DNA from: Arcanobacterium pinnipediorum
GTDB taxonomy: Bacteria; Actinomycetota; Actinomycetes; Actinomycetales; Actinomycetaceae
DNA length: 64,000 nucleotides
Assembly (NCBI RefSeq): GCF_023973165.1
Contig: NZ_CP099547.1
Span: 744,001 to 808,000 of the forward strand
Direction: 5' to 3'
Part shown: positions 53,189 to 62,027 of the stretch, piece after piece
Numbering within the stretch: the stretch's first letter is position 1
Layout of the letters: the number at the start of each line of letters is the position of its first letter
The notes under the pieces: generated by a model
The model's input: the letters and a program-made list of their open reading frames with translations, nothing else
What the model was told of the DNA's origin: nothing
The model's database searches: none
Position numbers and translations under genes: made by a program

Positions 53189-54697
53189 ATGACACACACC
53201 ACTGAAGACCTCGTATTGACGATTCGGGGCATGTCAAAGTCATTTGGACGCAACCGGGTTTTAGACCATATCGATTTTGATGTCAAGCGCGGATCAATCA
53301 TTGGCTTAATGGGAGAAAACGGCGCCGGCAAGTCAACAATGATGAAATGTCTTTTTGGAACCTATCAAAAAGACGAAGGCGAAATTAAGTTAGATGGCCA
53401 TCCCGTAGCCTTCTCTGGGCCAAAAGAAGCTCTAGAAAACGGCATCGCGATGGTTCACCAAGAACTTAACCAAGCCTTGGAACGTTCTGTCGTTGACAAT
53501 CTTTTCCTTGGTCGTTACCCCAAGACTAGCCTTGGTACAATTGATGAAACTCGCATGCGACGCGAAGCTGCTGATCTTTTCCGCCAACTGGGGATGACCG
53601 TAAACCTTACCCAGCCAATGCGGAAGATGTCAGTATCCCAACGTCAAATGTGTGAGATCGCCAAAGCGATTTCCTACAAGTCTCAAGTTATTGTGCTCGA
53701 CGAACCGACGTCGTCGTTAACTGAACCTGAAGTTCGCAAGCTCTTTGAAATGATGCGCAAACTACGTGACCAGGGGATTTCATTGGTCTACATTTCGCAT
53801 AAGATGGATGAGATTTTTGAAATTTGCGATCAAGTATCGGTTTTGCGCGACGGTAAACTTGTGATGACAAAAGATACCGATAAAACCGATATGAACGAGC
53901 TCATCACCGCGATGGTGGGACGTTCCTTAGATAACCGGTATCCAGAAGTAGATAACACGCCAGGTGAGCCGATTTTATCTATCAGCCATCTGTCTACCAA
54001 GTTTGCTCCGTTCATCAAAGATATTTCTTTCGACGTCAGAGAAGGAGAGATCTTTGGGCTTTATGGATTGGTGGGAGCTGGTCGTACCGAACTGCTCGAA
54101 ACAATCTTTGGTGTGCGTACCCGCGCTACTGGACGCGTCTACTACCGTGGTAAGTTGATGAACTTCAACAAAGCACGCGAAGCGATAGACTCGGGCTTTG
54201 CGTTGATCACTGAAGAACGTAAAGCCGATGGCCTGTTTTTGAAGGGCGATCTGATTTTCAACACCACGATTGCGAATCTTCCAGCTTACAAGAAGAATCT
54301 GGCACTATCGGATCGACGTATGCAGGCGGCAACCGTATCAGAAATTCGTACGATGCATACTAAGACCACCGGGCCAGAAGAGCTGGTTTCAGCACTTTCC
54401 GGTGGTAACCAGCAAAAAGTTATTTTTGGTCGCTGGTTAGAACGTGAGCCCAAAGTGTTCATGATGGATGAACCTACTCGTGGTATCGACGTCGGTGCTA
54501 AATATGAAATCTATGAACTCATTATTCAGATGGCAAAGCGTGGAAAGACAGTGCTTCTCGTGAGCTCAGAGATGCCAGAAATCCTCGGAATCACTAACCG
54601 TATTGGCGTGATGTCTGCAGGACGTCTTGCTGGCATTGTTGAAACAAAAGACACTAACCAAGAAGAGCTGCTCCGGCTCAGCGCAAAGTACTTGTAA
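53189..54697 (+). CDS. mglA: Galactose/methylgalactoside ABC transporter ATPase MglA
   Basis: Double ATP-binding protein of a CUT2 (RbsA/MglA-type) sugar importer. 502 residues. First domain: Walker A GENGAGKSTMMK, degenerate signature SVSQRQMCEIAKAI, Walker B VIVLDEPTSSL, SLVYISHKMDEIF. Second domain: GLVGAGRTELLETIFG in place of a true Walker A, signature SALSGGNQQKVIFGRWL, Walker B MMDEPTRGIDVGAK. This asymmetry is normal for the family. AAGAGGAAAG precedes the ATG. It is followed after 13 bases by the permease. Confidence 0.94.
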   Translation: MTHTTEDLVLTIRGMSKSFGRNRVLDHIDFDVKRGSIIGLMGENGAGKSTMMKCLFGTYQKDEGEIKLDGHPVAFSGPKEALENGIAMVHQELNQALERSVVDNLFLGRYPKTSLGTIDETRMRREAADLFRQLGMTVNLTQPMRKMSVSQRQMCEIAKAISYKSQVIVLDEPTSSLTEPEVRKLFEMMRKLRDQGISLVYISHKMDEIFEICDQVSVLRDGKLVMTKDTDKTDMNELITAMVGRSLDNRYPEVDNTPGEPILSISHLSTKFAPFIKDISFDVREGEIFGLYGLVGAGRTELLETIFGVRTRATGRVYYRGKLMNFNKAREAIDSGFALITEERKADGLFLKGDLIFNTTIANLPAYKKNLALSDRRMQAATVSEIRTMHTKTTGPEELVSALSGGNQQKVIFGRWLEREPKVFMMDEPTRGIDVGAKYEIYELIIQMAKRGKTVLLVSSEMPEILGITNRIGVMSAGRLAGIVETKDTNQEELLRLSAKYL

Positions 54698-54710
54698 GAA
54701 AGGGAAGTCA

Positions 54711-56369
54711 ATGACCATCCTCACCTACGAGAAGGAAGAACAGCTTCTCGCACCAATTAAAGAATATGTTGGCTCCATTCAAGCTGAAATTGATGACTTG
54801 CGCGAAGAAGGAACCACTAAGGCTACCCGCCTACAGCATCAACTACGCAATATGAAAGCTGATCGTACGCTTTCTAAAGAAGAGCGTGCACAGCTGCGCC
54901 AAGAAGACGAACAGGAATTAGCTAAGGCTCGCAAAGTTCAAAAAGAACACCGCCCACGGATTAACGAGTTGGTTTCCAAAGCTGAATCCTATATTGAAGA
55001 AAACTTCGACAAGCAGTATCTGAGCAAAGTTGAAGCAAGCGTTGAAGAGGAAAAGAAGGCGGCGAGGGAAGAATACCAGCGTCAGCTTGAAACGATTAAG
55101 CGCGAACACGAAGCGGCTCTGGCTCAGCTGCGGAAAAAGGGTGGTGAAGACCTTCAGCAAGAACTTAAAGACGAAGAAGTCGTCTATAAGAACCGGCAGT
55201 ACGATGCTAAGATGTCTTTGCAACACAGTTTGCAGGCAGCTAAGGATCGTCGTCACGCCGCGGTAGCTGAAAAGTATCACATGATTGACTTGTTGCGGAA
55301 TTCTAATTTCACAATGAAGCAGTCATTGTCTCAAAAGTGGGAGAACTACCGGTATGCATTCAATCGCCGGCAATTCTTGCTCAAGAATGGTCTCTACATC
55401 GTCATTATCTTGATCTTTATCGCGATGGCTGTTCTTGCTCCAGTAACCAAGGGCGTGGACTTGTTGACCACGCAAAATGTGTTGAACATCTTACAGCAGG
55501 CATCGCCACGTATGTTCCTAGCCCTGGGCGTAGCTGGACTGATTTTGCTTACGGGTACTGACTTGTCGATTGGACGTATGGTTGGTATGGGCATGGTTAT
55601 CGCAACTGTTGTGATGCATAAAGGCCCGAATACCGGAAGCGTTTTTGGTTACGCTTTTGATTTCACCGGTATTCCAATTGGCGGGCGTGTTGTTCTGGCA
55701 CTGGTTGCGTGTATTATCGCAACCACAACCTTCACCATGATCGCCGGATTCTTCACCGCACGATTCAAGATGCATCCATTCGTTTCCACAATGGCGAATA
55801 TGCTCATTATCTTTGGCTTGGTAACTTATGCCACCAAGGGTGTTAGCTTTGGTGCAATTGAGGCCGATATCCCGAAGATGATCGTGCCAAATGTTTCTGG
55901 GTTCCCAACCATTATTCTGTGGGCAATCGCAGCGACAGTTGTTGTTTGGTTCATCTGGAACAAGACAACCTTCGGAAAGAATCTCTACGCAGTTGGTGGA
56001 AATCCAGAAGCTGCTGCCGTCTCGGGTATCTCAGTGTTCAAGGTGACCATGGGTGCCTTCATTCTCGCCGGTATCCTCTACGGTTTTGGTTCCTGGCTTG
56101 AAGCAGCACGCATGTTCGGCTCCGGCTCGGCAGCTTATGGACAGGGCTGGGATATGGACGCCATTGCCGCGTGTGTGGTCGGTGGTGTTTCCTTCACCGG
56201 TGGTATCGGCAAGATTTCCGGTGTTGTTACCGGTGTGATGATCTTTACCGGTTTGACCTACTCGCTTACCATTCTCGGTATCGATACCAATCTCCAGTTC
56301 GTCTTTGAAGGAATCATTATTTTGGCTGCGGTCACACTTGATTCACTGAAGTACGTACAGAAGAAGTAA
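54711..56369 (+). CDS. mglC: Galactose-type ABC permease with N-terminal coiled-coil domain (MglC-like)
   Basis: Membrane component of the CUT2 importer. 552 residues from ATG 54711 behind AAAGGGA. Residues 1-221 form a hydrophilic, highly charged region predicted to be coiled coil (KEERAQLRQEDEQELAKARK, VEASVEEEKKAAREEYQRQL), which ordinary MglC/RbsC proteins (about 320-340 residues) lack. From residue 222 the protein is a normal permease: first helix NGLYIVIILIFIAMAVLAPV, LILLTGTDLSIGRMVG, HPFVSTMANMLIIFGLV, TTFGKNLYAVGGNPEAAAVSGI and AACVVGGVSFTGGIGKISGV. The N-terminal domain should be cytoplasmic, next to MglA. Its partner is not known. Confidence 0.9.
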   Translation: MTILTYEKEEQLLAPIKEYVGSIQAEIDDLREEGTTKATRLQHQLRNMKADRTLSKEERAQLRQEDEQELAKARKVQKEHRPRINELVSKAESYIEENFDKQYLSKVEASVEEEKKAAREEYQRQLETIKREHEAALAQLRKKGGEDLQQELKDEEVVYKNRQYDAKMSLQHSLQAAKDRRHAAVAEKYHMIDLLRNSNFTMKQSLSQKWENYRYAFNRRQFLLKNGLYIVIILIFIAMAVLAPVTKGVDLLTTQNVLNILQQASPRMFLALGVAGLILLTGTDLSIGRMVGMGMVIATVVMHKGPNTGSVFGYAFDFTGIPIGGRVVLALVACIIATTTFTMIAGFFTARFKMHPFVSTMANMLIIFGLVTYATKGVSFGAIEADIPKMIVPNVSGFPTIILWAIAATVVVWFIWNKTTFGKNLYAVGGNPEAAAVSGISVFKVTMGAFILAGILYGFGSWLEAARMFGSGSAAYGQGWDMDAIAACVVGGVSFTGGIGKISGVVTGVMIFTGLTYSLTILGIDTNLQFVFEGIIILAAVTLDSLKYVQKK

Positions 56370-56381
56370 TTACACGCACCT

Positions 56382-56426
56382 ATGTGAGTGGAGGGCTCAG
56401 CGTTTAGCTGAGCCCTCCACTCACAT
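56382..56426. terminator. perfect 20-bp inverted repeat after mglC
   Basis: Arms 56382-56401 and 56407-56426 are fully complementary with loop GTTTA. It starts 12 bases after the permease stop and ends 8 bases before the convergent rhodanese gene, so it can terminate both. No T-run is present. Confidence 0.85.
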
Positions 56427-56434
56427 CGAGGTAA

Positions 56435-56773
56435 TTATTGAGAAAATGGAAGACCAGATTGTTTCCAACTTGCTAGGCCGCCGTGTATTGATATTGCATC
56501 GTATCCGGCATCTTGGAGACGGTATGCTACATGAAGGGATTTTTGGCCATCAGAACACACGAGAATGAGTCGCTCGGTCTTCTCCAAACCTGTTGAGGGG
56601 CGAAGCAGGCGGGCTTGTGGAATATGTTCACTGCCTTCGATGTGGCCCTTGTTCCAGTCGATGAGGTCACGGATGTCGATGAGTCGCGCACCGGCTTGGT
56701 ATTCCTTATACGCTTGTGCAGTAGTAAGTTGGGGCGAACGCCCGTTCGGATACAGAAAATCGAAAAAACCCAT
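56435..56773 (-). CDS. Rhodanese-like domain protein
   Basis: 112 residues, a single rhodanese domain: YQAGARLIDIRDLIDWNKGHIEGSEHIP, the active-site loop LVCSDGQKS with catalytic Cys, and AGYDAISIHGGLASWKQSGLP. Likely a small sulfurtransferase or persulfide carrier; the partner is unknown. Convergent with mglC, with the shared repeat 56382-56426 between. Upstream are 185 bases without a gene, shared with the divergent GDPD gene. Confidence 0.85.
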   Translation of the reverse strand: MGFFDFLYPNGRSPQLTTAQAYKEYQAGARLIDIRDLIDWNKGHIEGSEHIPQARLLRPSTGLEKTERLILVCSDGQKSLHVAYRLQDAGYDAISIHGGLASWKQSGLPFSQ

Positions 56774-56958
56774 AGGAGTATTCTAGCTTGCTAAGTGCAG
56801 TGCGCGTAGCGATACTGATATCGAAGTATGAGTTAGTAGCACTGGTAGGTCGTGGGGTAGAGGTGTAAGTTAAATCAAATGGGAGTTCTACGTAGAAAGC
56901 TTTGGTAGACTTGTGAGTATTAACTTTAAAACTAAAGCCACAGTGGAAACGGAGCTTA

Positions 56959-58788
56959 ATGAATAATCTACACCAATCCTCGTGGCTTATGAAAAATGCT
57001 CGCGTTCTTTGGCTTTATACAAAGTATCAGCTCGTTTCTAAAATCTTTGTTGTTCTTATTGCGGTTCCGCTCTCAAGATTTATTGTCGGTGCTCTCGTTC
57101 ATGCTAGCGGCCGAACCTCGTTGTCTAGTGGGGATTATCTTGATTTCTTCTTAAGCATCTACGGTCTACCAGTTATACTGTTAGCTATTCCGTTTCTCAT
57201 CACCATATTTGGCGTAGATATAGCTACATTTGTTTTTCTTGGTGCGCTTGTCGAAGAAGATACGACGCGGGTGCGAATGCGTGATGTTTTCCGCGCCTCT
57301 TTGCGCTCGCTTAAGTTGTTTTATTCTCCGATAGGGGTATTCCTTGTTCTTTTTGTTGCTCTGATCTTCCCGCTGATCGGTTCCGGCATAGCGCTTGGAC
57401 CGCTGAAGAATTTCAAAATACCTAACTTTATTACCTCAGTTATTTTCAGTTCACCGCTTTATACAATTGCCTATGGAGCAGTTATCCTACTGGCTGGTGT
57501 TGTGGCCGTTATCTATATTTTCACTCTCCATTTTGCGTTACTTGCGAAGAACTCATTATCTGAGGCTATGACAAACTCTCGCATCCTTATCGCTAGGCAT
57601 TGGAAGAGATTTCTCCGCGATTACTTCCTCGCAATACTAAGGATCATTCTTGTCACAGTAGGTTTTGTGCTTATCGTGATAGCGCTAACTACATTGATTT
57701 CTACATTTATCGCTACCTACGTCTCTGATACAACACTCATCACCATATTCTTGATGCTGACTTTGGCGGAACTGTTCGCGTATGTGTCATTTATCTTAGT
57801 TCCGCTACTCATCACGGCTCTCACGCGGTTGTTTTATCGCTTCAACGCCCAAGAAGGCGTGACCATTCACCAACCGCTTGATCTCGATGCAGAGGTTTTT
57901 GCACACGATTCGCAACAACCGATGAAAGTCCGGACAAAAATCCAACTCGTTGCGATCTTCGTCGTCATAACCGCCGGAAATCTGGGTATCGCATACTTTG
58001 CGGAACGCGACTTTGAGGAAGTATTTGCAACAAATACGAACATCGATATTGTCGCTCACCGTGGCGGCGGAGATTTAGGTGCGGAAAACACTGTCCAAGG
58101 AGTTGAGCAAGCGATTAAACACGGCGCTCAATGGACCGAAATCGATGTGCAACGCACCAAAGACCAGCATTATATCGTCAACCACGATTCGAGCTTCGAG
58201 CGCGTTAGCGGGGTATCGAAAAAACCTAGTGAACTGACTTTGGAAGAAATCGCCAAACTGAGAGTCAATAACGAATTCTTCCCCGATGAACCTCCACAAC
58301 CAGTAGCTACGCTAACCGACATCTTAGACGCTGCCAAGAACAAGATCGGAGTCTTCATTGAACTGAAAGGTTCTGATGCGGATCATCAGATGGTCGACGA
58401 CGTCGTTAAACTGGTTCAAGCCAACGCCATGGAAGATCACGTCGTCATTATCTCTTTAGACTACGATCTCATTACCTATACTGAGGAAAAATATCCTCAC
58501 ATTCAAACTGGTTTCGTCTACTTCTTTGCCACTGGTGATCTATCTGAACTAGTGGGGGATTACCTCATTATGGAAGAAGGCCAAGCTAGCGAAGAACGCA
58601 TCATGCAGGCACAAGATGCCGGGCGAAAAGCCTTTGTTTGGACAGTTAATACAGAAGAATCCATTCAGAAGTTCTCCCAATCCAATGCCGATGGCATCAT
58701 CACCGATCACGTCGTTGAGCTTCAAGATGCAATGACACGTGCCCAACAACGAACCCCAATTGAAATCATCATTGACGCATTTTTTTAA
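56959..58788 (+). CDS. Membrane-anchored glycerophosphodiester phosphodiesterase
   Basis: 609 residues. Residues 1-350 form a membrane domain with about six to eight helices of the GDPD-associated membrane family. Then the GDPD domain (about 355-600): DIVAHRGGGDLGAENTVQG (catalytic His-Arg and Glu-Asn), TEIDVQRTKD (metal Glu/Asp), VNHDSSFERVSG (second His), and late VFIELKGSD and AFVWTVNTEESIQKF. It would hydrolyse glycerophosphodiesters or lipid-linked glycerol phosphates at the outer membrane face. The gene is A+T-richer than the housekeeping genes and may be accessory. ACGGAGCTTA precedes the ATG. Confidence 0.88.
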   Translation: MNNLHQSSWLMKNARVLWLYTKYQLVSKIFVVLIAVPLSRFIVGALVHASGRTSLSSGDYLDFFLSIYGLPVILLAIPFLITIFGVDIATFVFLGALVEEDTTRVRMRDVFRASLRSLKLFYSPIGVFLVLFVALIFPLIGSGIALGPLKNFKIPNFITSVIFSSPLYTIAYGAVILLAGVVAVIYIFTLHFALLAKNSLSEAMTNSRILIARHWKRFLRDYFLAILRIILVTVGFVLIVIALTTLISTFIATYVSDTTLITIFLMLTLAELFAYVSFILVPLLITALTRLFYRFNAQEGVTIHQPLDLDAEVFAHDSQQPMKVRTKIQLVAIFVVITAGNLGIAYFAERDFEEVFATNTNIDIVAHRGGGDLGAENTVQGVEQAIKHGAQWTEIDVQRTKDQHYIVNHDSSFERVSGVSKKPSELTLEEIAKLRVNNEFFPDEPPQPVATLTDILDAAKNKIGVFIELKGSDADHQMVDDVVKLVQANAMEDHVVIISLDYDLITYTEEKYPHIQTGFVYFFATGDLSELVGDYLIMEEGQASEERIMQAQDAGRKAFVWTVNTEESIQKFSQSNADGIITDHVVELQDAMTRAQQRTPIEIIIDAFF

Positions 58789-58892
58789 TTTTCTATCCCA
58801 CTACAAACCTGGTGCTAAGCAATTCGGTTAAGCATCGTTAAAACCGGCCTATCTCACGCAGAGCACGCCTAAAAAAGAAGGGACATCACCGT

Positions 58893-59762
58893 ATGTTTCA
58901 AGACAGAATATCAGCTATTAAATTCGATGGGATTGTCCGCCTCATCGTGATTCCGATCGGAATGCTTCTTATCGTATCTGTGGTAGTGCCAGGTGCAACA
59001 GATGCCTTAATGAAATTACTTCCAAACCACGATCCAGAGCAACTCGTTTCGATCCACGCAATGTTAGCTATGATCGCAAACGTTGTGGTGACGCTCGGGC
59101 TCTTTATGCTCGTTGGCCGGTTGAAACTCGTGGATCTTGGATTCACCCGTCGCGCAGCAGTTAGTAAATCATTTATCGGTTTATTTGCTGGATTCGGGGC
59201 AATGACGGTTGTTGCCCTCATTGTTTACCTTCTTGGTGGTGTCACTATCGACTACAATTTCAATGCACAGAGTGCTCTAGCGTTGAGCATTGGAGTTATT
59301 TTCTTTATCTTCCAAGGAACATTTGAGGAAATAGTCTACCGCGGCTATCTCATGCCACATTTTGCTAAGTACCGTGGAATCATCTTCAGCATCATCACCT
59401 CAAGTATGCTTTTCACGCTGCTCCACGCGTTAAATCCTGGCATTAAGCCGCTACCAATTCTTAACCTCTTCTTAGCCAGTGTCGTCTTTTCGTTGATGTA
59501 CTACGCGTGGGGAAATATGTGGCTCATTGGCTTCGCGCATGGTATTTGGAACTTTTCACAAGGACTGATCTATGGTTCGATGGTCTCTGGCCTTACGCTG
59601 ACCAATAGTGCGTTTGTTTCAACTCCTGTTGCCGGAAAAGAATTAGTTTCTGGAGGCGCCTTTGGTTTCGAAGGTTCAATTTTTACCTCGCTTCTCGGGC
59701 TAATCATCATCACACTGCTCATTTTCAAGATAAGGTCAAAGTCTAGCCAGCTAGCGAAGTAA
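58893..59762 (+). CDS. CPBP family intramembrane glutamic protease (Abi/Rce1-like)
   Basis: 289 residues, about eight membrane helices. The three CPBP motifs are present: EEIVYRG (EExxxR), FTLLHALN (FxxxH) and HGIWN (HxxxN). Bacterial members serve in bacteriocin self-immunity, stress response or processing of membrane proteins; the substrate here is unknown. The ATG at 58893 follows GAAGGGACATC. It lies 104 bases after the GDPD gene in the same direction and before a terminator, so the two may be co-transcribed. Confidence 0.87.
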   Translation: MFQDRISAIKFDGIVRLIVIPIGMLLIVSVVVPGATDALMKLLPNHDPEQLVSIHAMLAMIANVVVTLGLFMLVGRLKLVDLGFTRRAAVSKSFIGLFAGFGAMTVVALIVYLLGGVTIDYNFNAQSALALSIGVIFFIFQGTFEEIVYRGYLMPHFAKYRGIIFSIITSSMLFTLLHALNPGIKPLPILNLFLASVVFSLMYYAWGNMWLIGFAHGIWNFSQGLIYGSMVSGLTLTNSAFVSTPVAGKELVSGGAFGFEGSIFTSLLGLIIITLLIFKIRSKSSQLAK

Positions 59763-59775
59763 AGATCTGATCGCT

Positions 59776-59821
59776 AACAGCCCCGTGCACACTGCCAATA
59801 GGCAGAATGTATGGGGCTGTT
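59776..59821 (+). terminator. terminator between the CPBP gene and dnaG
   Basis: AACAGCCCC (59776-59784) pairs with GGGGCTGTT (59813-59821). Inside it a second small hairpin CTGCC-AATA-GGCAG occurs. It begins 13 bases after the CPBP stop and ends just before the dnaG promoter region. Confidence 0.7.
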
Positions 59822-59840
59822 AAGTTTGGGCATCGAGCGC

Positions 59841-59846
59841 TAATAT
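59841..59846 (+). promoter_or_regulatory. -10 box of leaderless dnaG
   Basis: TAATAT ends 7 bases before the ATG at 59854, in the A+T-rich run TAATATATAAACC, without any RBS. Transcription is expected to start at or next to the ATG. Confidence 0.6.
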
Positions 59847-59853
59847 ATAAACC

Positions 59854-61824
59854 ATGGGCGCGATGATAAAACGATCAGTGATTGACGATGTGCGTGATAA
59901 AACACGCATCGAAGACGTCGTCGGAGAGTATGTCACGCTCAAAAATGCTGGAGTTGGCTCAATGAAAGGATTGTGCCCATTCCATGATGAGAAAACACCC
60001 TCCTTCCATGTTCGTCCACACGTCAACCGTTGGCACTGTTTCGGCTGTGGCGAAGGCGGAGACGCAATATCGTTCATCGAACGTATTGAGCACGTATCCT
60101 TTGTCGAAGCTATCGAACTCCTAGCCCGAAAAGCAGGAGTAACAATCGAATATGAAGAATCTCAACACGGTGGCCGGGACGAGAACAGGCCACGCGATGT
60201 TACGCGCTCGCGGTTAATTGATGCCCATCGGGTTGCCGAGGAATTCTATATTCAACAACTGGCTACTGAAGCAGGCAAACCAGCTCGTGACATGCTAGCT
60301 GCCCGAGGATTTAGCCCGCAAACGATTGCAGATTTTCGTATCGGATATTCTCCTGACTCATGGGACGGGGTACTGACTGAACTTCGTCGTCGTGGTTTTA
60401 CTGACAAAGAAATTTTAGCCTCTGGTCTTGCCACACAAAAAACACGTGGCCTCTACGATCGGTTCCGCGGTCGCGTCATGTGGCCAATCCGCTCAATCAC
60501 AGGTGACCCTATCGGATTCGGCGCCCGTAAACTTCTTGATTCGGACCAAGGGCCGAAATATCTCAATACACCAGAGACCATGATTTATAAGAAATCGGGA
60601 GTGCTCTACGGTCTTGACGTGGCCAAAAAGTCGATTGCCGAACAACGCGCAATTGTTGTTGTTGAAGGATATACCGATGTGATGGCGGCGCACTTGGCAG
60701 GAGTAACGAATGCTGTTGCTACTTGTGGTACTGCGTTTGGTAGCGAACATGTCAAGATCGTCCGGCGTCTCTTAGGGGATTCAGCTAATCCAGCAGCCGG
60801 AGTAATGATGAGTAACGGCCGGGCTTTTGGTGGCGAAGTCATTTTCACCTTCGACGGCGATGCTGCAGGACGAAAGGCTGCGTTGCGTGCGTTCCAAGAA
60901 GATCAAAGTTTCGCCGCACAAACATTCGTAGCAGTCTCAGCAGATGGCATGGACCCGTGTGAATTGCGGTTAGCAGGGGGAGATGAAGCGGTGCGGCAAC
61001 TCATTGCTGAGCGGCGTCCCTTGTTTGAATTTGCTATCCGTTCGATGCTTGATCAGCTACCACTAAACACTGTTGAGGGCAGGGCAGCTGGACTTTCGGC
61101 CGCTGCACCAGTAGTTGCCCATATTCGTGATCGCGTTTTGCAATCGGAATATTCTCGCCAACTAGCTGGTTGGCTTGGCCTAGATGAAGCCTTAGTGCGA
61201 GACAGTGTACGCCAGGCAGGAAGAAATCCACGTCTGCCCGGGCAACAATCGCATGAGGATACGATACCTCCAACTCCGGTGTTGCAATCACGTGATACTT
61301 TACGTGACCCAGTTGCGCTGGTGGAACGTCAAGCGCTGGAAGTAATGTTGCAATTGCCTGGGCTTGCATTGGGTGCCCATGCGGATCGTATTCCTTCTCG
61401 AACATTTAGGATTCCGATACATCAAAGTATTTTTGACGCACTATCGGCTGCGGGCGGAGTTGGAGCTTATGATCAAAAGTTCCGGGAGCTAACTGGAAGC
61501 GGAATGGACAAGAATGCAGCTTCGATACGGGCAAGTTCATGGTTTATCGAAGAAGTTGAGTCTCATGCCGATGATGTTGTGCGTGGTGCGATTCGCCAAC
61601 TTACTGTAGAACCGTTACCAGAGCGTAGTGGTGATGAATCATGGCGCTATGTTCGTGGCATTATTATTTCGTTGATCCGGCAAGGAATCACTCAGCAGAT
61701 AGCGGATGTACGACGTGAGATGAATACGTTGAGCGCTGATTCACCGCAACAAGAATATTTGTTCGAAACATTGATGAAGTTGGAAGAACATAGGCGGGCT
61801 TACGACGCAGTCAACGGTGTGTGA
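59854..61824 (+). CDS. dnaG: DNA primase DnaG
   Basis: Synthesises RNA primers for replication. 656 residues. N-terminal zinc finger with CPFH and CFGC (C/H/C/C), the RNA polymerase domain (LAARGFSPQTIADFRIGYSPDSW, RFRGRVMWPIRS), the Toprim core with VVEGYTDVMAAHLAG and FTFDGDAAGRKAALRAF, and a C-terminal DnaB-interacting helical region. There is an in-frame ATG at 59863 as well. No RBS precedes either; a TAATAT box is directly upstream, so leaderless translation from 59854 is likely. tRNA-Met follows. Confidence 0.96.
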   Translation: MGAMIKRSVIDDVRDKTRIEDVVGEYVTLKNAGVGSMKGLCPFHDEKTPSFHVRPHVNRWHCFGCGEGGDAISFIERIEHVSFVEAIELLARKAGVTIEYEESQHGGRDENRPRDVTRSRLIDAHRVAEEFYIQQLATEAGKPARDMLAARGFSPQTIADFRIGYSPDSWDGVLTELRRRGFTDKEILASGLATQKTRGLYDRFRGRVMWPIRSITGDPIGFGARKLLDSDQGPKYLNTPETMIYKKSGVLYGLDVAKKSIAEQRAIVVVEGYTDVMAAHLAGVTNAVATCGTAFGSEHVKIVRRLLGDSANPAAGVMMSNGRAFGGEVIFTFDGDAAGRKAALRAFQEDQSFAAQTFVAVSADGMDPCELRLAGGDEAVRQLIAERRPLFEFAIRSMLDQLPLNTVEGRAAGLSAAAPVVAHIRDRVLQSEYSRQLAGWLGLDEALVRDSVRQAGRNPRLPGQQSHEDTIPPTPVLQSRDTLRDPVALVERQALEVMLQLPGLALGAHADRIPSRTFRIPIHQSIFDALSAAGGVGAYDQKFRELTGSGMDKNAASIRASSWFIEEVESHADDVVRGAIRQLTVEPLPERSGDESWRYVRGIIISLIRQGITQQIADVRREMNTLSADSPQQEYLFETLMKLEEHRRAYDAVNGV

Positions 61825-61888
61825 TGTGTAAAGTTTTTGGCACTCTAATTGTTCCTGAACGCTTCTTTTCGGTACGATGGTGTTCGTT

Positions 61889-61962
61889 GCCCCTGTAGCT
61901 CAGCTGGTTAGAGCAGGGAACTCATAATTCTTTGGTCGCGGGTTCAAGTCCTGCCGGGGGCA
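61889..61962 (+). tRNA. tRNA-Met (anticodon CAU), elongator type
   Basis: 74 bases fold as a full cloverleaf: acceptor GCCCCTG with CGGGGGC (one G-U), D stem GCTC/GAGC, anticodon stem GGGAA/TTCTT (two G-U), loop CTCATAA with CAT at 61923-61925, T stem GCGGG/CCTGC with loop TTCAAGT, discriminator A. CCA is not encoded. The 1-72 pair is G-C, so it is not an initiator tRNA. An Ile (lysidine-modified CAU) identity is less likely but not excluded by sequence alone. Confidence 0.95.
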
Positions 61963-61972
61963 CAGCAGGATC

Positions 61973-62010
61973 TCCTCCGGCATAGGCTCGTCTGTGTCGG
62001 AGGATTTTCT
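61973..62010 (+). terminator. terminator of tRNA-Met
   Basis: TCCTCCG (61973-61979) pairs with CGGAGGA (61998-62004), followed by TTTTCT. It begins 11 bases after the tRNA. Confidence 0.8.
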
Positions 62011-62019
62011 TTGTTTTGA

Positions 62020-62027
62020 GGTTTGAT
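62020..62027. repeat. target site duplication, left copy
   Basis: GGTTTGAT, identical to 63425-63432 on the other side of the insertion sequence. Eight bases is the usual duplication for ISL3-family elements. Confidence 0.95.
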
